From assembly GCF_000426245.1 (NCBI RefSeq), contig NZ_AUEZ01000009.1, positions 62,001 through 126,000 of the forward strand: DNA of 64,000 nt, given 5' to 3'. Both the position numbers and the translations under genes were made by a program. The notes beneath the pieces were generated by a model. The model had not been told where the DNA came from. It saw only the letters and a program-made list of their open reading frames with translations, and searched no databases. This DNA is from Bradyrhizobium sp. Ai1a-2. GTDB lineage: Bacteria > Pseudomonadota > Alphaproteobacteria > Rhizobiales > Xanthobacteraceae. Shown here piece after piece: positions 34,653 through 44,054 of the stretch; within the stretch, counting starts at the first letter, position 1, and each line of letters begins with the position of its first letter.

Positions 34653-35681
34653 CTATCGTTCCGTCAGCTTCAATTCGATGCGGCGGTTGCGCTTGTAGGC
34701 GTCTTCGGTCTGCGCGGTGTCGAGCGGCTGGAATTCGCCAAAGCCGGCGGCGACGAGCCGTTGCGCGGGCACCCCGAGCGAGACCAGGTATTGCACCACC
34801 GAGATCGCGCGTGCGGCGGAGAGATCCCAGTTCGACTTGAACACCGGGCTGTTGATCGGCCGCGTGTCGGTATGGCCGTCGACCCTGAGCACCCACGGGA
34901 TGTCGCTCGGGATCTGCTTGTCCAGATCGATCAGGGCTGCCGCGAGCTTGTCGAGCTCGGCGCGGCCTTCAGGCAACAGCGTGGCCTGTCCGGTGTCGAA
35001 GAAGACTTCGGACTGGAATACGAAGCGATCGCCGACGATGCGAATGTCCGGCCGGTTGCCGAGGATCGCGCGCAGGCGGCCGAAGAACTCCGAGCGGTAT
35101 CTCGACAGTTCCTGCACCCGCTGCGCCAGCGCCACGTTCAACCGCTGGCCTAGATCGGCGATGCGTCCCTGCGATTCCTTGTCGCGTTTCTCGGAGGCAT
35201 CGAGCGCTTCCTCGAGCGCGGCGAGCTGGCGGCGCAACGCGCTGATCTGCTGGGTCAGCACCTCGATCTGCGCCAGCGCCCGCGTGGAGACCTGCTTCTC
35301 CGAATCGAGCGCCTTGGTGAGCTCGTTGGCGCGGCCCTGCGCGTCGCTGCCGGCATTGGCGAGGCCCTCATAGAGTCCCTTGACGCGGTCGCGCTCGCCT
35401 TCGGCCGTCACGAGCCCGGCGCGAAGCTGCGCGATCTGTTCGCTGAGGCTGAGCTTGCCGAGCTTTTCCAGCGACAGCATCTCGTTGAGCTGGGCGATCT
35501 TGGCATTGAGCTGCTCCAGCGCCTTGTCCTTGCCGGAGACTTCCTGCGACAGGAAGAACTGCACGACCAGGAACACCGAGAGCAGGAACACGATCGACAG
35601 CACCAGCGTCGACAGCGCGTCCACGAAGCCCGGCCAGTAGTTGAAGCCGGATTCACCGCGGCGGGCACGGGCAAGGGCCAT
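34653..35681 (-). CDS. MotB/OmpA-like peptidoglycan-binding protein
   Basis: A 342-residue protein with one N-terminal membrane segment (FVDALSTLVLSIVFLLSVFLV), in which Asp21 sits where MotB and TolR have their proton-carrying Asp. A long coiled coil (about 50-175) follows, then an OmpA-like domain that binds peptidoglycan (VFFDTGQATLLPEGRAELDK, VDGHTDTRPI, NWDLSAARAISV). With the MotA-like protein upstream it should form an ion-driven stator-like complex. No flagellar genes are near, so a cell-envelope role is more likely than motility. Confidence 0.9.
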   Translation of the reverse strand: MALARARRGESGFNYWPGFVDALSTLVLSIVFLLSVFLVVQFFLSQEVSGKDKALEQLNAKIAQLNEMLSLEKLGKLSLSEQIAQLRAGLVTAEGERDRVKGLYEGLANAGSDAQGRANELTKALDSEKQVSTRALAQIEVLTQQISALRRQLAALEEALDASEKRDKESQGRIADLGQRLNVALAQRVQELSRYRSEFFGRLRAILGNRPDIRIVGDRFVFQSEVFFDTGQATLLPEGRAELDKLAAALIDLDKQIPSDIPWVLRVDGHTDTRPINSPVFKSNWDLSAARAISVVQYLVSLGVPAQRLVAAGFGEFQPLDTAQTEDAYKRNRRIELKLTER

Positions 35682-35735
35682 TCTGACTCTCTACTAGCGT
35701 TAGCAAGGGTACCTTGAGGGAGGCCGCACGTTACA

Positions 35736-35852
35736 CCTCTCCCGGAGGGAGAGGTCGGCGCGCAGCGCCGGGTGAGGGCGCCCGGTCTATCGATAGAGCG
35801 AAACCCCTCACCCGGATCGCCGAGGCGATCCGACCTCTCCCTCCGGGAGAGG
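35736..35852. repeat. Palindromic intergenic repeat, family E (CCTCTCCC...GGGAGAGG)
   Basis: CCTCTCCCGGAGGGAGAGG opens, a middle GGGTGAGGGCG ... CCCCTCACCC pair follows, and CCTCTCCCTCCGGGAGAGG closes. It separates the MotA-like and MotB-like genes by about 200 bases with the flanks. A second copy is at 45903-46018 and a half copy at 62587-62608. Confidence 0.85.
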
Positions 35853-35902
35853 TAACCGTGTGGCTCTCGTTCGTCTTCAGGATCGACACCGTCCCTGTCT
35901 CT

Positions 35903-36919
35903 CTAACTCTTCTCCGGCTGGCGCGCGAGGCGCTCGAGCAGGCGCTTGATCTCGCGGTTCTGCTCGCCCTGGCCGTCGGCCCATTCCCGGATCATCTGTT
36001 GCTCGGTGCGCATATGCGCAACCAATCCCTGGATCGCTTCGGCGAGATTGGCCATCGCCGCCGTGGTGTTGCGGGTTCCGGCACCTTCCTCCACCGCGAC
36101 ACGCAGCCGCTCGATCGCGTGCTGCAGGGGGACACCGGCGCCACCGCCGGCAGCAGCGGCGACACCATCGCCGCCATATTCGCGCACGGTGGTCGCCAGC
36201 CAGTCTTCGAGGTCGGTATAGAAACGGTTCTGCGCCTGGCTGGATTGCAGGTCGAGGAAGCCGAGGATCAGGGAACCGGCGAGGCCGAACAGCGAGGACG
36301 AGAACGAGATGCCCATGCCGCCGAGAGGAGCGGCGAGGCCCTCTTTCAATGTGTCGAACAGCGCGCCGGCGTCGCCGCCGACCTTCAGCCCGTCGATCAC
36401 CTTGCCGACCGAGCCGACGGTTTCGATCAGGCCCCAGAAGGTGCCGAGCAGGCCGAGGAACACCAACAGGCCCGTCATGTAGCGCGAGATGTCGCGTGCC
36501 TCGTCCAGGCGCGTTGCGATGGAATCGAGCAGGTGCCGCATCGTCTGCTGGCTGATCGACATCCGCCCGCTTCGCTCGCCGCCGAGGATCGCCGCCATCG
36601 GCGCCAGCAAAGTCGGCCGCCGGTCGACCGCGAGCCCCGGATCGGCGATCCGGAAATTGTTGACCCATCGCACCTCGGGATAGAGCCGGATCACCTGGCG
36701 GAACGACAGGATGATGCCGATCAAGAGCACGGCGCCGATCAGCCCGTTCAGCCCTGGATTGGCGAAGAAGGCGACGACGATCTGCTTGTAGAGGACGATG
36801 CCGATCAACGCGCACAGCACCAGGAATACCAGCATCCGCACCAGGAAGATGCGCGGAGAGGACAATTTGCTGAGTTCGGTCTCCATGTCGGAGCGGGGAG
36901 AGGAGGGCATTGCCGGCAT
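35903..36919 (-). CDS. MotA/TolQ/ExbB family proton channel protein
   Basis: A 338-residue inner-membrane protein. Two N-terminal segments (about 28-72) are followed by a cytoplasmic loop and the conserved MotA/TolQ/ExbB channel pair near residues 150-225 (YMTGLLVFLGLLGTFWGLIETVGSV and MGISFSSSLFGLAGSLILGF). The C-terminal 90 residues are helical. It pairs with the downstream MotB-like protein. An ATG 11 codons inward (36886) is a possible alternative start. The absence of flagellar neighbours argues against a swimming motor. Confidence 0.9.
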   Translation of the reverse strand: MPAMPSSPRSDMETELSKLSSPRIFLVRMLVFLVLCALIGIVLYKQIVVAFFANPGLNGLIGAVLLIGIILSFRQVIRLYPEVRWVNNFRIADPGLAVDRRPTLLAPMAAILGGERSGRMSISQQTMRHLLDSIATRLDEARDISRYMTGLLVFLGLLGTFWGLIETVGSVGKVIDGLKVGGDAGALFDTLKEGLAAPLGGMGISFSSSLFGLAGSLILGFLDLQSSQAQNRFYTDLEDWLATTVREYGGDGVAAAAGGGAGVPLQHAIERLRVAVEEGAGTRNTTAAMANLAEAIQGLVAHMRTEQQMIREWADGQGEQNREIKRLLERLARQPEKS

Positions 36920-37534
36920 GTCCGTTGCGAAAAGCCGCGTTGGGCCGCCAATATGGCACAGCGGCCGCGGGAAAAAAGATCGGAAACCGGTATTTCCGGG
37001 CGGAAGCCGAACGGGACGGCGACGCCGGTACTGTCATCCACCGAAATTCGTCTCGGTCGAAGCTGTTCCAGGTGTTGCGAATTGGCCGAGATCGGTCGCA
37101 GCGGCACGCACATGCAGACCGATGCATTCCGCGGGTCCAGCTCGCATTCGCCCTCCATTATGGAAGCGCGCGAACCGATGTCGAGGCGGGATACTGCGAG
37201 ACGAGAAGCAATCGGAAGATGCCGCCAAGGGCTTTCCGTCACATCGTACCCGTTTGATTCGGAGATCCCAGCAAATCAACGGCAGCCACCCTGCGTCGAA
37301 GAAGGCGTGGTGTGCTACCCCCACAAGCTTCGATGGAACCGGTTTCACAATCCGGTGAATCGGAGAAAAATATGCTGATCCAATAAGTTATTCGTGTGTG
37401 ACATTGAGCCGCCGCCGCGATGTATTGCGTCGCAGCACCTCCACCTTATCCTGCACACCGTGACAGGGCGGAGTCGGAAGCGACGCCGCGCTTGCCGCTG
37501 TGTTCAACAATTCAAACTCGGGGCGACGCTTTCA
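36920..37534. other. 615-base intergenic region with no supported gene
   Basis: This gap separates the divergent MotA-like and RND adaptor genes. Short open frames on both strands have no family resemblance, no convincing ribosome sites and irregular composition. The part nearest the efflux genes (37335-37400) is relatively AT-rich and probably carries their promoter, but I see no clear operator palindrome and no adjacent regulator gene. Confidence 0.6.
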
Positions 37535-38746
37535 ATGTCCGGACTACGCGCGCGAACGGCATGCATTCTCCTGATGCTGGCCGCCACGGCGCCACTCCTA
37601 GCCGGCTGTGACGAGCCCACTGCCGCGACCACTGCGGCGGAGGCGCCGCCTGAACCTGATGTGAGCGTTGTCGTCGCCAAGCCGCAGCCGCGCGCGGTGC
37701 TGCGTGAGCTGCCCGGCCGCGTGGCGCCGACGCGCGTCGCCGAAGTCCGCCCGCGCGTTTCCGGCATCATCGTCGAGCGCCTGTTCCGTCAGGGCACCGA
37801 GGTGAAGGCCGGCGATCCCCTCTACCGCATCGATCCGCGGCCGTTCGAGGTCGAGGTGCAGTCCAATCAGGCCGCGCTCGCGCGTGCCAAGGCCGTGCTC
37901 GATCAGGCGGCCCAGCACGCGCATCGTGTTACGACGCTCTACAGCCAGAAGGCGATGCCTGAGGCCGAAAACGAGAAGGCGATCGCTGCGCAGCGCCAGG
38001 CCGAAGCCGATGTCGCGGCTCGCGAGGCCGATCTTGCGCGCGCCAAGCTCAATCTGGATTACGCCACCATTCGTGCGCCGATCGACGGCATCGTCGGCGC
38101 CGCGCTGGTCAGCGAAGGCGCGCTGGTGGTGCAAAACGATTCCACCTCGCTTGCGACCATCCAGCAGATCGACCCGATTTATGCCGACTTCACCCAGTCG
38201 GTCACCGAGCTCAACCAGCTACGCCGCGCATTCGAGACCGGCGAGCTCGACCGCATTGCGGCTGACGCGATGAAGGTGCGCTTGTTGCAGGACGATGGCA
38301 CGACCTATCCGATTCCCGGCAAGCTCTTGTTCTCCGACGCCAAGGTCGACGCCTATACCGGGCAGGTGACCCTGCGTGGCGAGTTCCCCAATCCGAGGCG
38401 CGAATTGCTGCCGGGCATGTATGTGCGCGTGCTGATCGAGCAGGGCATCGACTCTGACTCGATCGCGGTGCCGCAGCAGGCGATCCAGCGCAATGGCGGT
38501 GGCGGCAGCGAGGTGTTCGTCGTCAAGGACGACGGTCGCGTCGCGGTTCAGCCTGTCCGTACCGGCTCGCTGCAGAACGGGCAGGTATTCGTGACCGAAG
38601 GCCTGAAGTCCGGCGACCGCGTTGTGGTCGAGGGCTTCCAGAAATTCGCGGCAGGCGACAAGGTCCGGCCGCAGGCGTTCACGGAGGCGGCGGATGCTTC
38701 GACCGCCGCTCCGGCGGAGAATAAAGCCGCGCAAGCGCTGCGGTGA
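37535..38746 (+). CDS. RND efflux periplasmic adaptor lipoprotein
   Basis: A 403-residue membrane fusion protein of the AcrA/MexA type. The signal peptide ends in LLAGC, so Cys25 should be lipidated and the protein anchored in the inner membrane. Lipoyl and hairpin motifs: RVAEVRPRVSGIIVERLFRQG, KAGDPLYRIDPRPF, LNLDYATIRAPIDGIVG; beta-barrel part with GEFPNPRRELLPGMYVRV. The ATG at 37535 gives the lipobox at the proper distance; the frame to 37394 has no signal character. The pump gene follows after 6 bases. Confidence 0.94.
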   Translation: MSGLRARTACILLMLAATAPLLAGCDEPTAATTAAEAPPEPDVSVVVAKPQPRAVLRELPGRVAPTRVAEVRPRVSGIIVERLFRQGTEVKAGDPLYRIDPRPFEVEVQSNQAALARAKAVLDQAAQHAHRVTTLYSQKAMPEAENEKAIAAQRQAEADVAAREADLARAKLNLDYATIRAPIDGIVGAALVSEGALVVQNDSTSLATIQQIDPIYADFTQSVTELNQLRRAFETGELDRIAADAMKVRLLQDDGTTYPIPGKLLFSDAKVDAYTGQVTLRGEFPNPRRELLPGMYVRVLIEQGIDSDSIAVPQQAIQRNGGGGSEVFVVKDDGRVAVQPVRTGSLQNGQVFVTEGLKSGDRVVVEGFQKFAAGDKVRPQAFTEAADASTAAPAENKAAQALR

Positions 38747-38752
38747 TCCGAG

Positions 38753-41700
38753 ATGCCCAGCTTTTTCATCGACAGGCCGATCTTCGCCTGGGTCGTCGCG
38801 CTCTTCATCTGCCTGATCGGCGCGATCTCGATTCCGCTGCTGGCGATCGCGCAATATCCGATCATTGCGCCGCCCTCGATCTCGATCTCGACCAGCTACC
38901 CCGGCGCCTCGCCGGAAAACCTCTATAACAGCGTCACCCGGCTGATCGAGGAGGAACTGAACGGCGCCAACGGCATCCTGAATTTCGAATCCACCAGCGA
39001 CTCGCTGGGCCAGGTCGAGATCATCGCCAATTTCGTGCCGGGCACTGAAACCAGCCAGGCCTCCGTCGAGGTGCAGAACCGCATCAAGCGCATCGAGGCG
39101 CGCCTGCCGCGCGCCGTGATCCAGCAGGGCATCCTGGTCGAGGAAGCCTCCAGTGCCGTGCTGCAGATCATCACGCTGAACTCGACCGACGGCAGCCTCG
39201 ACGAGATCGGCCTCGGCGATTTCATGATCCGCAACGTGCTCGGCGAAATCCGCCGCATCCCCGGTGTCGGCCGCGCCACGTTGTATTCGACCGAGCGTTC
39301 CTTGCGGATCTGGATCGATCCGGCAAAGCTGGTCGGCTATGGCTTGACCGCCGACGACGTCAACAAGGCGATATCAGCGCAGAACGCACAGGTCGCCTCG
39401 GGCAGCATCGGCGCCGAGCCGGCGACGGACGCGCAACGGGTTTCGGCGCTGGTGCTGGTGAAGGGCCAGCTTTCTTCGCCGGAAGAGTTCGGCGCCATCA
39501 TCCTTCGCGCCAATCCGGATGGTTCGACCGTGCGCCTGCGCGATGTTGCGCGGCTGGAGATCGGCGGCCTCAGCTACCAGTTCCAGACGCGCCTCAACGG
39601 CAAGCCGACGGCGGGCCTTTCGGTGCTGCTGTCGCCGACCGGCAATGCGCTGGCGACCGCAAGCGCGGTGGAAGCCAAGATGAAGGAGCTGTCGCGCTTC
39701 TTCCCGGCCAACATCACCTACGAGATCCCCTACAACATCACGCCCGTGGTCGAGGCCGCGATCGAGAAGGTGCTGTCGACGCTGGTCGAAGCCGTGGTGC
39801 TGGTGTTCGTCGTGATGTTCCTGTTCCTGCAGAACATCCGCTACACCATCATTCCGACCATCGTCGTGCCCGTCGCGCTGCTCGGCGCCTGCGCCACGCT
39901 GATGGTCTTCGGCTATTCCATCAACATGCTGACCATGTTCGGCATGGTGCTCGCGGTCGGCATCCTCGTCGACGACGCCATCGTCGTGGTCGAGAATGTC
40001 GAGCGCATCATGGCCGAAGAGGGCCTGTCGCCGAAGGAGGCGACCCGCAAGGCGATGTCGCAGATCACCGGCGCGATCATCGGCATCACGCTGGTGCTGG
40101 TCGCCGTGTTCATCCCGATGGCGTTCTTCCCGGGATCGGTCGGCATCATCTATCGCCAGTTCTCGGTCACCATGGTCGCCGCCATCTCGTTCTCGGCGCT
40201 GCTCGCGATGTCGCTGACGCCGGCGCTGTGCGCGACGCTGCTCAAGCCGGTCACCGCAGGCCACGGTCACTCCCGCCGCGGCATCTTCGGCTGGTTCAAC
40301 CGCACGCTCGATGGCACTCGCGGCGGCTATACACGCACGGTGGGCTGGTCGCTGAAGCGCACCGGGCGGCTGATGCTGATCTATGTGGCGCTCCTGGTCG
40401 GGCTGGGCTGGGGCTTCGTGCGGCTGCCCGGCGGCTTCCTGCCGGTCGACGACCAGGGCTTCATTACCACCGACGTGCAGACGCCGTCGGATTCCTCCTA
40501 CGCCCGCACCGAGGCAGCGATCGAGAAGGTCGAGAAATATCTTCTGGCGCGCTCCGCGATCGAGAACGTCACGTTCCTCACCGGCTTCAGCTTCCTCGGC
40601 CAGGGCTTCAACACCGCGCAGGCCTTCATCACGCTGAAGGACTGGTCGGAGCGCGGGCCGAAGGATTCTGCGGCCGCGCTCGTTGCCGACATCAACCGCG
40701 ATCTTTCATCGATCCGTGACGCCAAGATCTCGGCGCTGCAGCCGCCGCCGATCGACAACCTCGGCAACTCCTCGGGCTTCTCGTTCCGCCTTCAGGACCG
40801 CGGGCAGAAGGGTTATGCCCAGCTCACCGCCGCCGCCGACCGCCTGGTCGCGGAAGCCAATGCGAGCCCCGTGCTGCAGAAGGTCTATATCGAAGGCCTG
40901 CCGCCGGCGCCGCAGGTCAATCTGGTGATCGACCGCGAAAAGGCCGGCGCCTTCGGCGTCACCTTCGAGGACATCAACAATACGATCTCGACCAATCTCG
41001 GCTCGAACTACATCAACGATTTCCCGAACCGCGGCCGCATGCAGCGCGTCGTGGTGCAGGCGGACAAGTTCACCCGCATGAATGCGGATGACATCCTGAA
41101 CTACAACGTCAAGAACAACCGCGGGCAGCTCGTGCCGTTCTCGTCCTTCGCCACGATCGAATGGCAGAAGGGACCGACCCAGATCGCGGGCTTCAACTAT
41201 TATCCCGCCGTGCGCATCTCCGGCGAGGCGCGCCCCGGCTACACCTCGGGCGACGCCCTGAACGAGATGGAGCGACTCGCGAACAGATTGCCGCGCGGCT
41301 TCGGCTATGAGTGGACCGGACAGTCGCTGCAGGAGAAACTGTCGGGCTCGCAGGCACCGTTCTTGCTGGCCCTGTCGGTGCTGGTGGTGTTCCTCCTGCT
41401 CGCCGCGCTGTACGAGAGCTGGACGATTCCGCTCGCGGTGCTCCTGACCATACCGCTCGGCGTCACCGGCGCGGTGATCGCTGCGAGCATGCGCGGGCTG
41501 GCGAACGACGTCTATTTCACGGTCGGCCTGATCACCATCATCGGCCTTGCCGCCAAGGACGCCATCCTGATCATCGAATTCGCGAAGGATCTGCGCGCGC
41601 ATGGCAAGCCGCTGCTTGAGGCCACCATCGAAGCCTGTTCGCTGCGTTTCCGCCCGATCCTGATGACCGGCCTTGCCTTCGTGTTCGGCGTGTTTCCGAT

Positions 41701-41911
41701 GGCGATCGCCTCCGGCGCCGGCGGCGCCAGCCAGCAGGCGCTCGGCACCGTCGTGATGGGCGGCATGATCGCGGTCGTGATCCTGGCGCTGTTGATGGTC
41801 CCGGTATTCTTCGTCAGCGTGCAACGCGTGCTGGCGGGCGACCGCGAGCCGAAGGAAGCCAAGGCGCAGGAGCCGCACGCGCCGCCGGCACCGGCTCCCC
41901 AGAAGCCATAA
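38753..41911 (+). CDS. RND multidrug efflux pump, AcrB/MexB (HAE1) family
   Basis: A 1052-residue inner-membrane drug/proton antiporter with 12 membrane segments and two large periplasmic loops. It starts MPSFFIDRPIFAWVVALF, the HAE1 hallmark. The proton relay is in segment 4, GILVDDAIVVVENVER, with both Asp residues. Pump domains show FVPGTETSQASVEVQNR and GFEYEW-like blocks (GFGYEWTGQSLQEK). It works as a trimer with the adaptor and a TolC-like channel, which is not encoded here. Substrates cannot be read from sequence. Confidence 0.95.
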   Translation: MPSFFIDRPIFAWVVALFICLIGAISIPLLAIAQYPIIAPPSISISTSYPGASPENLYNSVTRLIEEELNGANGILNFESTSDSLGQVEIIANFVPGTETSQASVEVQNRIKRIEARLPRAVIQQGILVEEASSAVLQIITLNSTDGSLDEIGLGDFMIRNVLGEIRRIPGVGRATLYSTERSLRIWIDPAKLVGYGLTADDVNKAISAQNAQVASGSIGAEPATDAQRVSALVLVKGQLSSPEEFGAIILRANPDGSTVRLRDVARLEIGGLSYQFQTRLNGKPTAGLSVLLSPTGNALATASAVEAKMKELSRFFPANITYEIPYNITPVVEAAIEKVLSTLVEAVVLVFVVMFLFLQNIRYTIIPTIVVPVALLGACATLMVFGYSINMLTMFGMVLAVGILVDDAIVVVENVERIMAEEGLSPKEATRKAMSQITGAIIGITLVLVAVFIPMAFFPGSVGIIYRQFSVTMVAAISFSALLAMSLTPALCATLLKPVTAGHGHSRRGIFGWFNRTLDGTRGGYTRTVGWSLKRTGRLMLIYVALLVGLGWGFVRLPGGFLPVDDQGFITTDVQTPSDSSYARTEAAIEKVEKYLLARSAIENVTFLTGFSFLGQGFNTAQAFITLKDWSERGPKDSAAALVADINRDLSSIRDAKISALQPPPIDNLGNSSGFSFRLQDRGQKGYAQLTAAADRLVAEANASPVLQKVYIEGLPPAPQVNLVIDREKAGAFGVTFEDINNTISTNLGSNYINDFPNRGRMQRVVVQADKFTRMNADDILNYNVKNNRGQLVPFSSFATIEWQKGPTQIAGFNYYPAVRISGEARPGYTSGDALNEMERLANRLPRGFGYEWTGQSLQEKLSGSQAPFLLALSVLVVFLLLAALYESWTIPLAVLLTIPLGVTGAVIAASMRGLANDVYFTVGLITIIGLAAKDAILIIEFAKDLRAHGKPLLEATIEACSLRFRPILMTGLAFVFGVFPMAIASGAGGASQQALGTVVMGGMIAVVILALLMVPVFFVSVQRVLAGDREPKEAKAQEPHAPPAPAPQKP

Positions 41912-41929
41912 GCGCAATCGCTCGGAACA

Positions 41930-42062
41930 GTCATGCCCCGCGCAGGCGGGGCATCCAGTACTCACCGGGTCAGAGAGGACGTATCACTTGCGCCGCAGGT
42001 TACTGGATCATCCGCCGCAGCCTGTCATCGGGCGGCGCCGCCGACCCGTTGGCGGATGATGA
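41930..42062. repeat. Palindromic intergenic repeat, family D
   Basis: GTCATGCCCCGCGCAGGCGGGGCATCCAGTA opens and TACTGGATCATCCGCC ... GGCGGATGATGAC closes, around an inner GTCATCGGGCGG. It separates the convergent pump and phosphatase genes. Confidence 0.82.
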
Positions 42063-42095
42063 CTGTGAGCGTGATGGCGCCAGCAGAGGCGTCCG

Positions 42096-42887
42096 CTAGC
42101 CCAGCGGCTTCAAAATCTTCACCAGTTCGCCGTGCACGAACTCGTTGCCGCACACGACGTCCCCCGTCTTGAGCGGATCGTCGTTGCCCTCGATGCCGCT
42201 GATGGTGCCGCCGGCTTCGCGCACCATGATCTGGCCGGCCGCGATGTCCCAGGGCTGCAGATTGCGTTCCCAATAGCCGTCGAGGCGGCCGGCGGCGACG
42301 AAGGCGAGGTCGAGCGAGGCGGCGCCGAAGCGGCGGAAGCCGGCGACCCTGTTCTGCAGCGCAGCCATCTCCTTCAGCGCCAGTCCGTGGTCGCCGCGGC
42401 CGATATGGGGCAGCCCGCAGGCAACCACGCATTCGTCGAGCTTGCGGCGGCCGGCAACGCGCAGGCGTTGGTCGTTCAGGAAGGCGCCCTTGCCGCGCTC
42501 GGCGATATAGAGCTCGTCGTTGGCGGGGTTGTAGATCACTCCCGCAATCACCGTGCCCTCGCGCGCCAGCCCGATCGAGATCGCGAATTGCGGGATGCCG
42601 TGCAGAAAGTTGGTGGTGCCGTCGAGCGGATCGACGATCCAGGTGTGGCTCTTGTCGGCGCCCTCGCGGGTGCCGCCTTCCTCGCCGATGAAGCCGTAGC
42701 CCGGGCGGGCCTTGGCGAGGTCGGTGTAGAGCATCTCCTCGGCGCGTTTGTCGGCCAGCGAGACGAAATTCGCCGGTCCCTTCAGCGACACCTGCAGGTG
42801 CTCGATCTCGCCGAGATCGCGCTTGAGGCTGCGGCCGGCGCGGCGCGCGGCTTTGACCATGACGTTGATGAGGGCGGAATAGAGCAT
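42096..42887 (-). CDS. Inositol monophosphatase family protein (SuhB-like)
   Basis: A 263-residue magnesium-dependent phosphatase. Metal-site motifs are present: GEEGG near residue 70, WIVDPLDGTTNFLHG and, near the C-terminus, PWDIAAGQIMVREAGG. Members hydrolyse inositol-1-phosphate or related sugar phosphates; SuhB of E. coli also acts in ribosomal RNA antitermination. The ATG at 42887 (MLYSALINVMVKAARRAG) matches the family start; 11 residues upstream were excluded. Confidence 0.92.
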   Translation of the reverse strand: MLYSALINVMVKAARRAGRSLKRDLGEIEHLQVSLKGPANFVSLADKRAEEMLYTDLAKARPGYGFIGEEGGTREGADKSHTWIVDPLDGTTNFLHGIPQFAISIGLAREGTVIAGVIYNPANDELYIAERGKGAFLNDQRLRVAGRRKLDECVVACGLPHIGRGDHGLALKEMAALQNRVAGFRRFGAASLDLAFVAAGRLDGYWERNLQPWDIAAGQIMVREAGGTISGIEGNDDPLKTGDVVCGNEFVHGELVKILKPLG

Positions 42888-42974
42888 GATGGAGGGCTTG
42901 CCGGGTGGGAAACGGCCCAATGCCGTCGGAGATTTCCGGTCTGCGTGCCCTCTCGGAGTGGCGCCGTCAAGGCG

Positions 42975-44054
42975 TCATTTGCCGGTGCCGAGCCATTTGC
43001 GCGCGGCCTGCTCGCCCTTGGCGCGATCCTGCGGACTCATGTCGAGCAGCATCTCGTCGAGTTCCGGATCGCCCTTGCCGGCGGTCTTGGCAACGGTGTG
43101 CCATTTCAGCGCCTCGACCTTGTCCTGCAGCACGCCCTGGCCGGTGGCGAGCACGCGGGCGAGGCGGTTTTGTGCGATCGGCGAGTTCTGCCGGGCAGCC
43201 TTGCGCAATAGCGCCACCGCCGCCGGCTGGTTCCGCGGCGTGCCGGCGCCGTTGTAAAGCGCGATCGCATATTCGACCTCGGCGTCGACATTGTCGGCGA
43301 GCGAGGCGGCTTGCAACAGCCGCACCGATCTCTCGAGGTCCTTGGGGACGCCGGTGCCTTCCTTGTAGAAGGTCGCGAGCGCGTATTGCGCCTCGGGGCT
43401 GCCGGCGTCGGCCGCCATGCGCAACAATTCGGCACAGCGCGTGAGGTCCTGCGGCAGCGTCTGGCCGTCGAGATAGAGCAGCGCCAGATTATAGGCCGCC
43501 TTGGGATTGCCGAGCTTGGCCGAGGACGCCAGCAGCTTCACCGCTTCTTCCTTGTTCACCGGGCCGCCGCGGCCCGCAAGCCGCATCATCGCGAGTGCGA
43601 ACATCGCCTCGCGGTCGCCGGCGTCGGATGCGCGCTGATACCATTCGACAGCCTTGCCGTAGTCGCGCTTGATGCCGAGCCCGTTGGCATAGAGCTCGCC
43701 CAGCATCGTCATCGCCTTGGGGTCGCGGGCGTAGTTCGCGCGGTTGGTGGCGAGGTCGAAGGCGGTCTTGTAGAGGCCGCGCTGATAGGCGCCATAGACG
43801 AGGTCGACATTGGGATCCTCGAACGGGTGCGTCGGGCTCGGCGATGGCGTCGGTGAGGGCGCCGGCTTCGGCGCGGCCTGCTTCTTTTCCGCCGCCGCCT
43901 TCGGCTTCGGCGCAGGCTTGGGCTCTTCCTTCTTCGGAGCCGATTTGCTGGCCGGCGCCTGTGCCGTGGGCGGGGTCAGCGAAACCTGCGCGCCCGCGCC
44001 CGTCGTCAGCACGGCGCAGCCGAGCACCACCGCTATCGGACGCAGCAGGCTCAT
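42975..44054 (-). CDS. Exported Sel1/TPR-repeat protein
   Basis: A 359-residue periplasmic protein: signal peptide (LLRPIAVVLGCAVLTTGAGA), a Lys/Pro/Ala-rich linker (about 30-80), then about six Sel1-like repeats, each recognisable by A-x-x-x-L-A-x-x-Y-x-x-G (LYANGLGIKRDYGKAVEWYQ, DAGSPEAQYALATFYKEG). Such repeats usually scaffold envelope complexes. It overlaps the end of the ThiE-like gene by four bases, so it belongs to the class I aldolase transcript. No specific partner known. Confidence 0.86.
   Translation of the reverse strand: MSLLRPIAVVLGCAVLTTGAGAQVSLTPPTAQAPASKSAPKKEEPKPAPKPKAAAEKKQAAPKPAPSPTPSPSPTHPFEDPNVDLVYGAYQRGLYKTAFDLATNRANYARDPKAMTMLGELYANGLGIKRDYGKAVEWYQRASDAGDREAMFALAMMRLAGRGGPVNKEEAVKLLASSAKLGNPKAAYNLALLYLDGQTLPQDLTRCAELLRMAADAGSPEAQYALATFYKEGTGVPKDLERSVRLLQAASLADNVDAEVEYAIALYNGAGTPRNQPAAVALLRKAARQNSPIAQNRLARVLATGQGVLQDKVEALKWHTVAKTAGKGDPELDEMLLDMSPQDRAKGEQAARKWLGTGK

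Noticed and set aside
34653-36919. Zorya anti-phage system (ZorA/ZorB)
   Set aside because: The MotA/MotB-like pair fits ZorAB in outline, but no ZorC, ZorD or ZorE gene is adjacent and ZorA's long C-terminal tail is missing. The neighbours are GNAT and an efflux operon.
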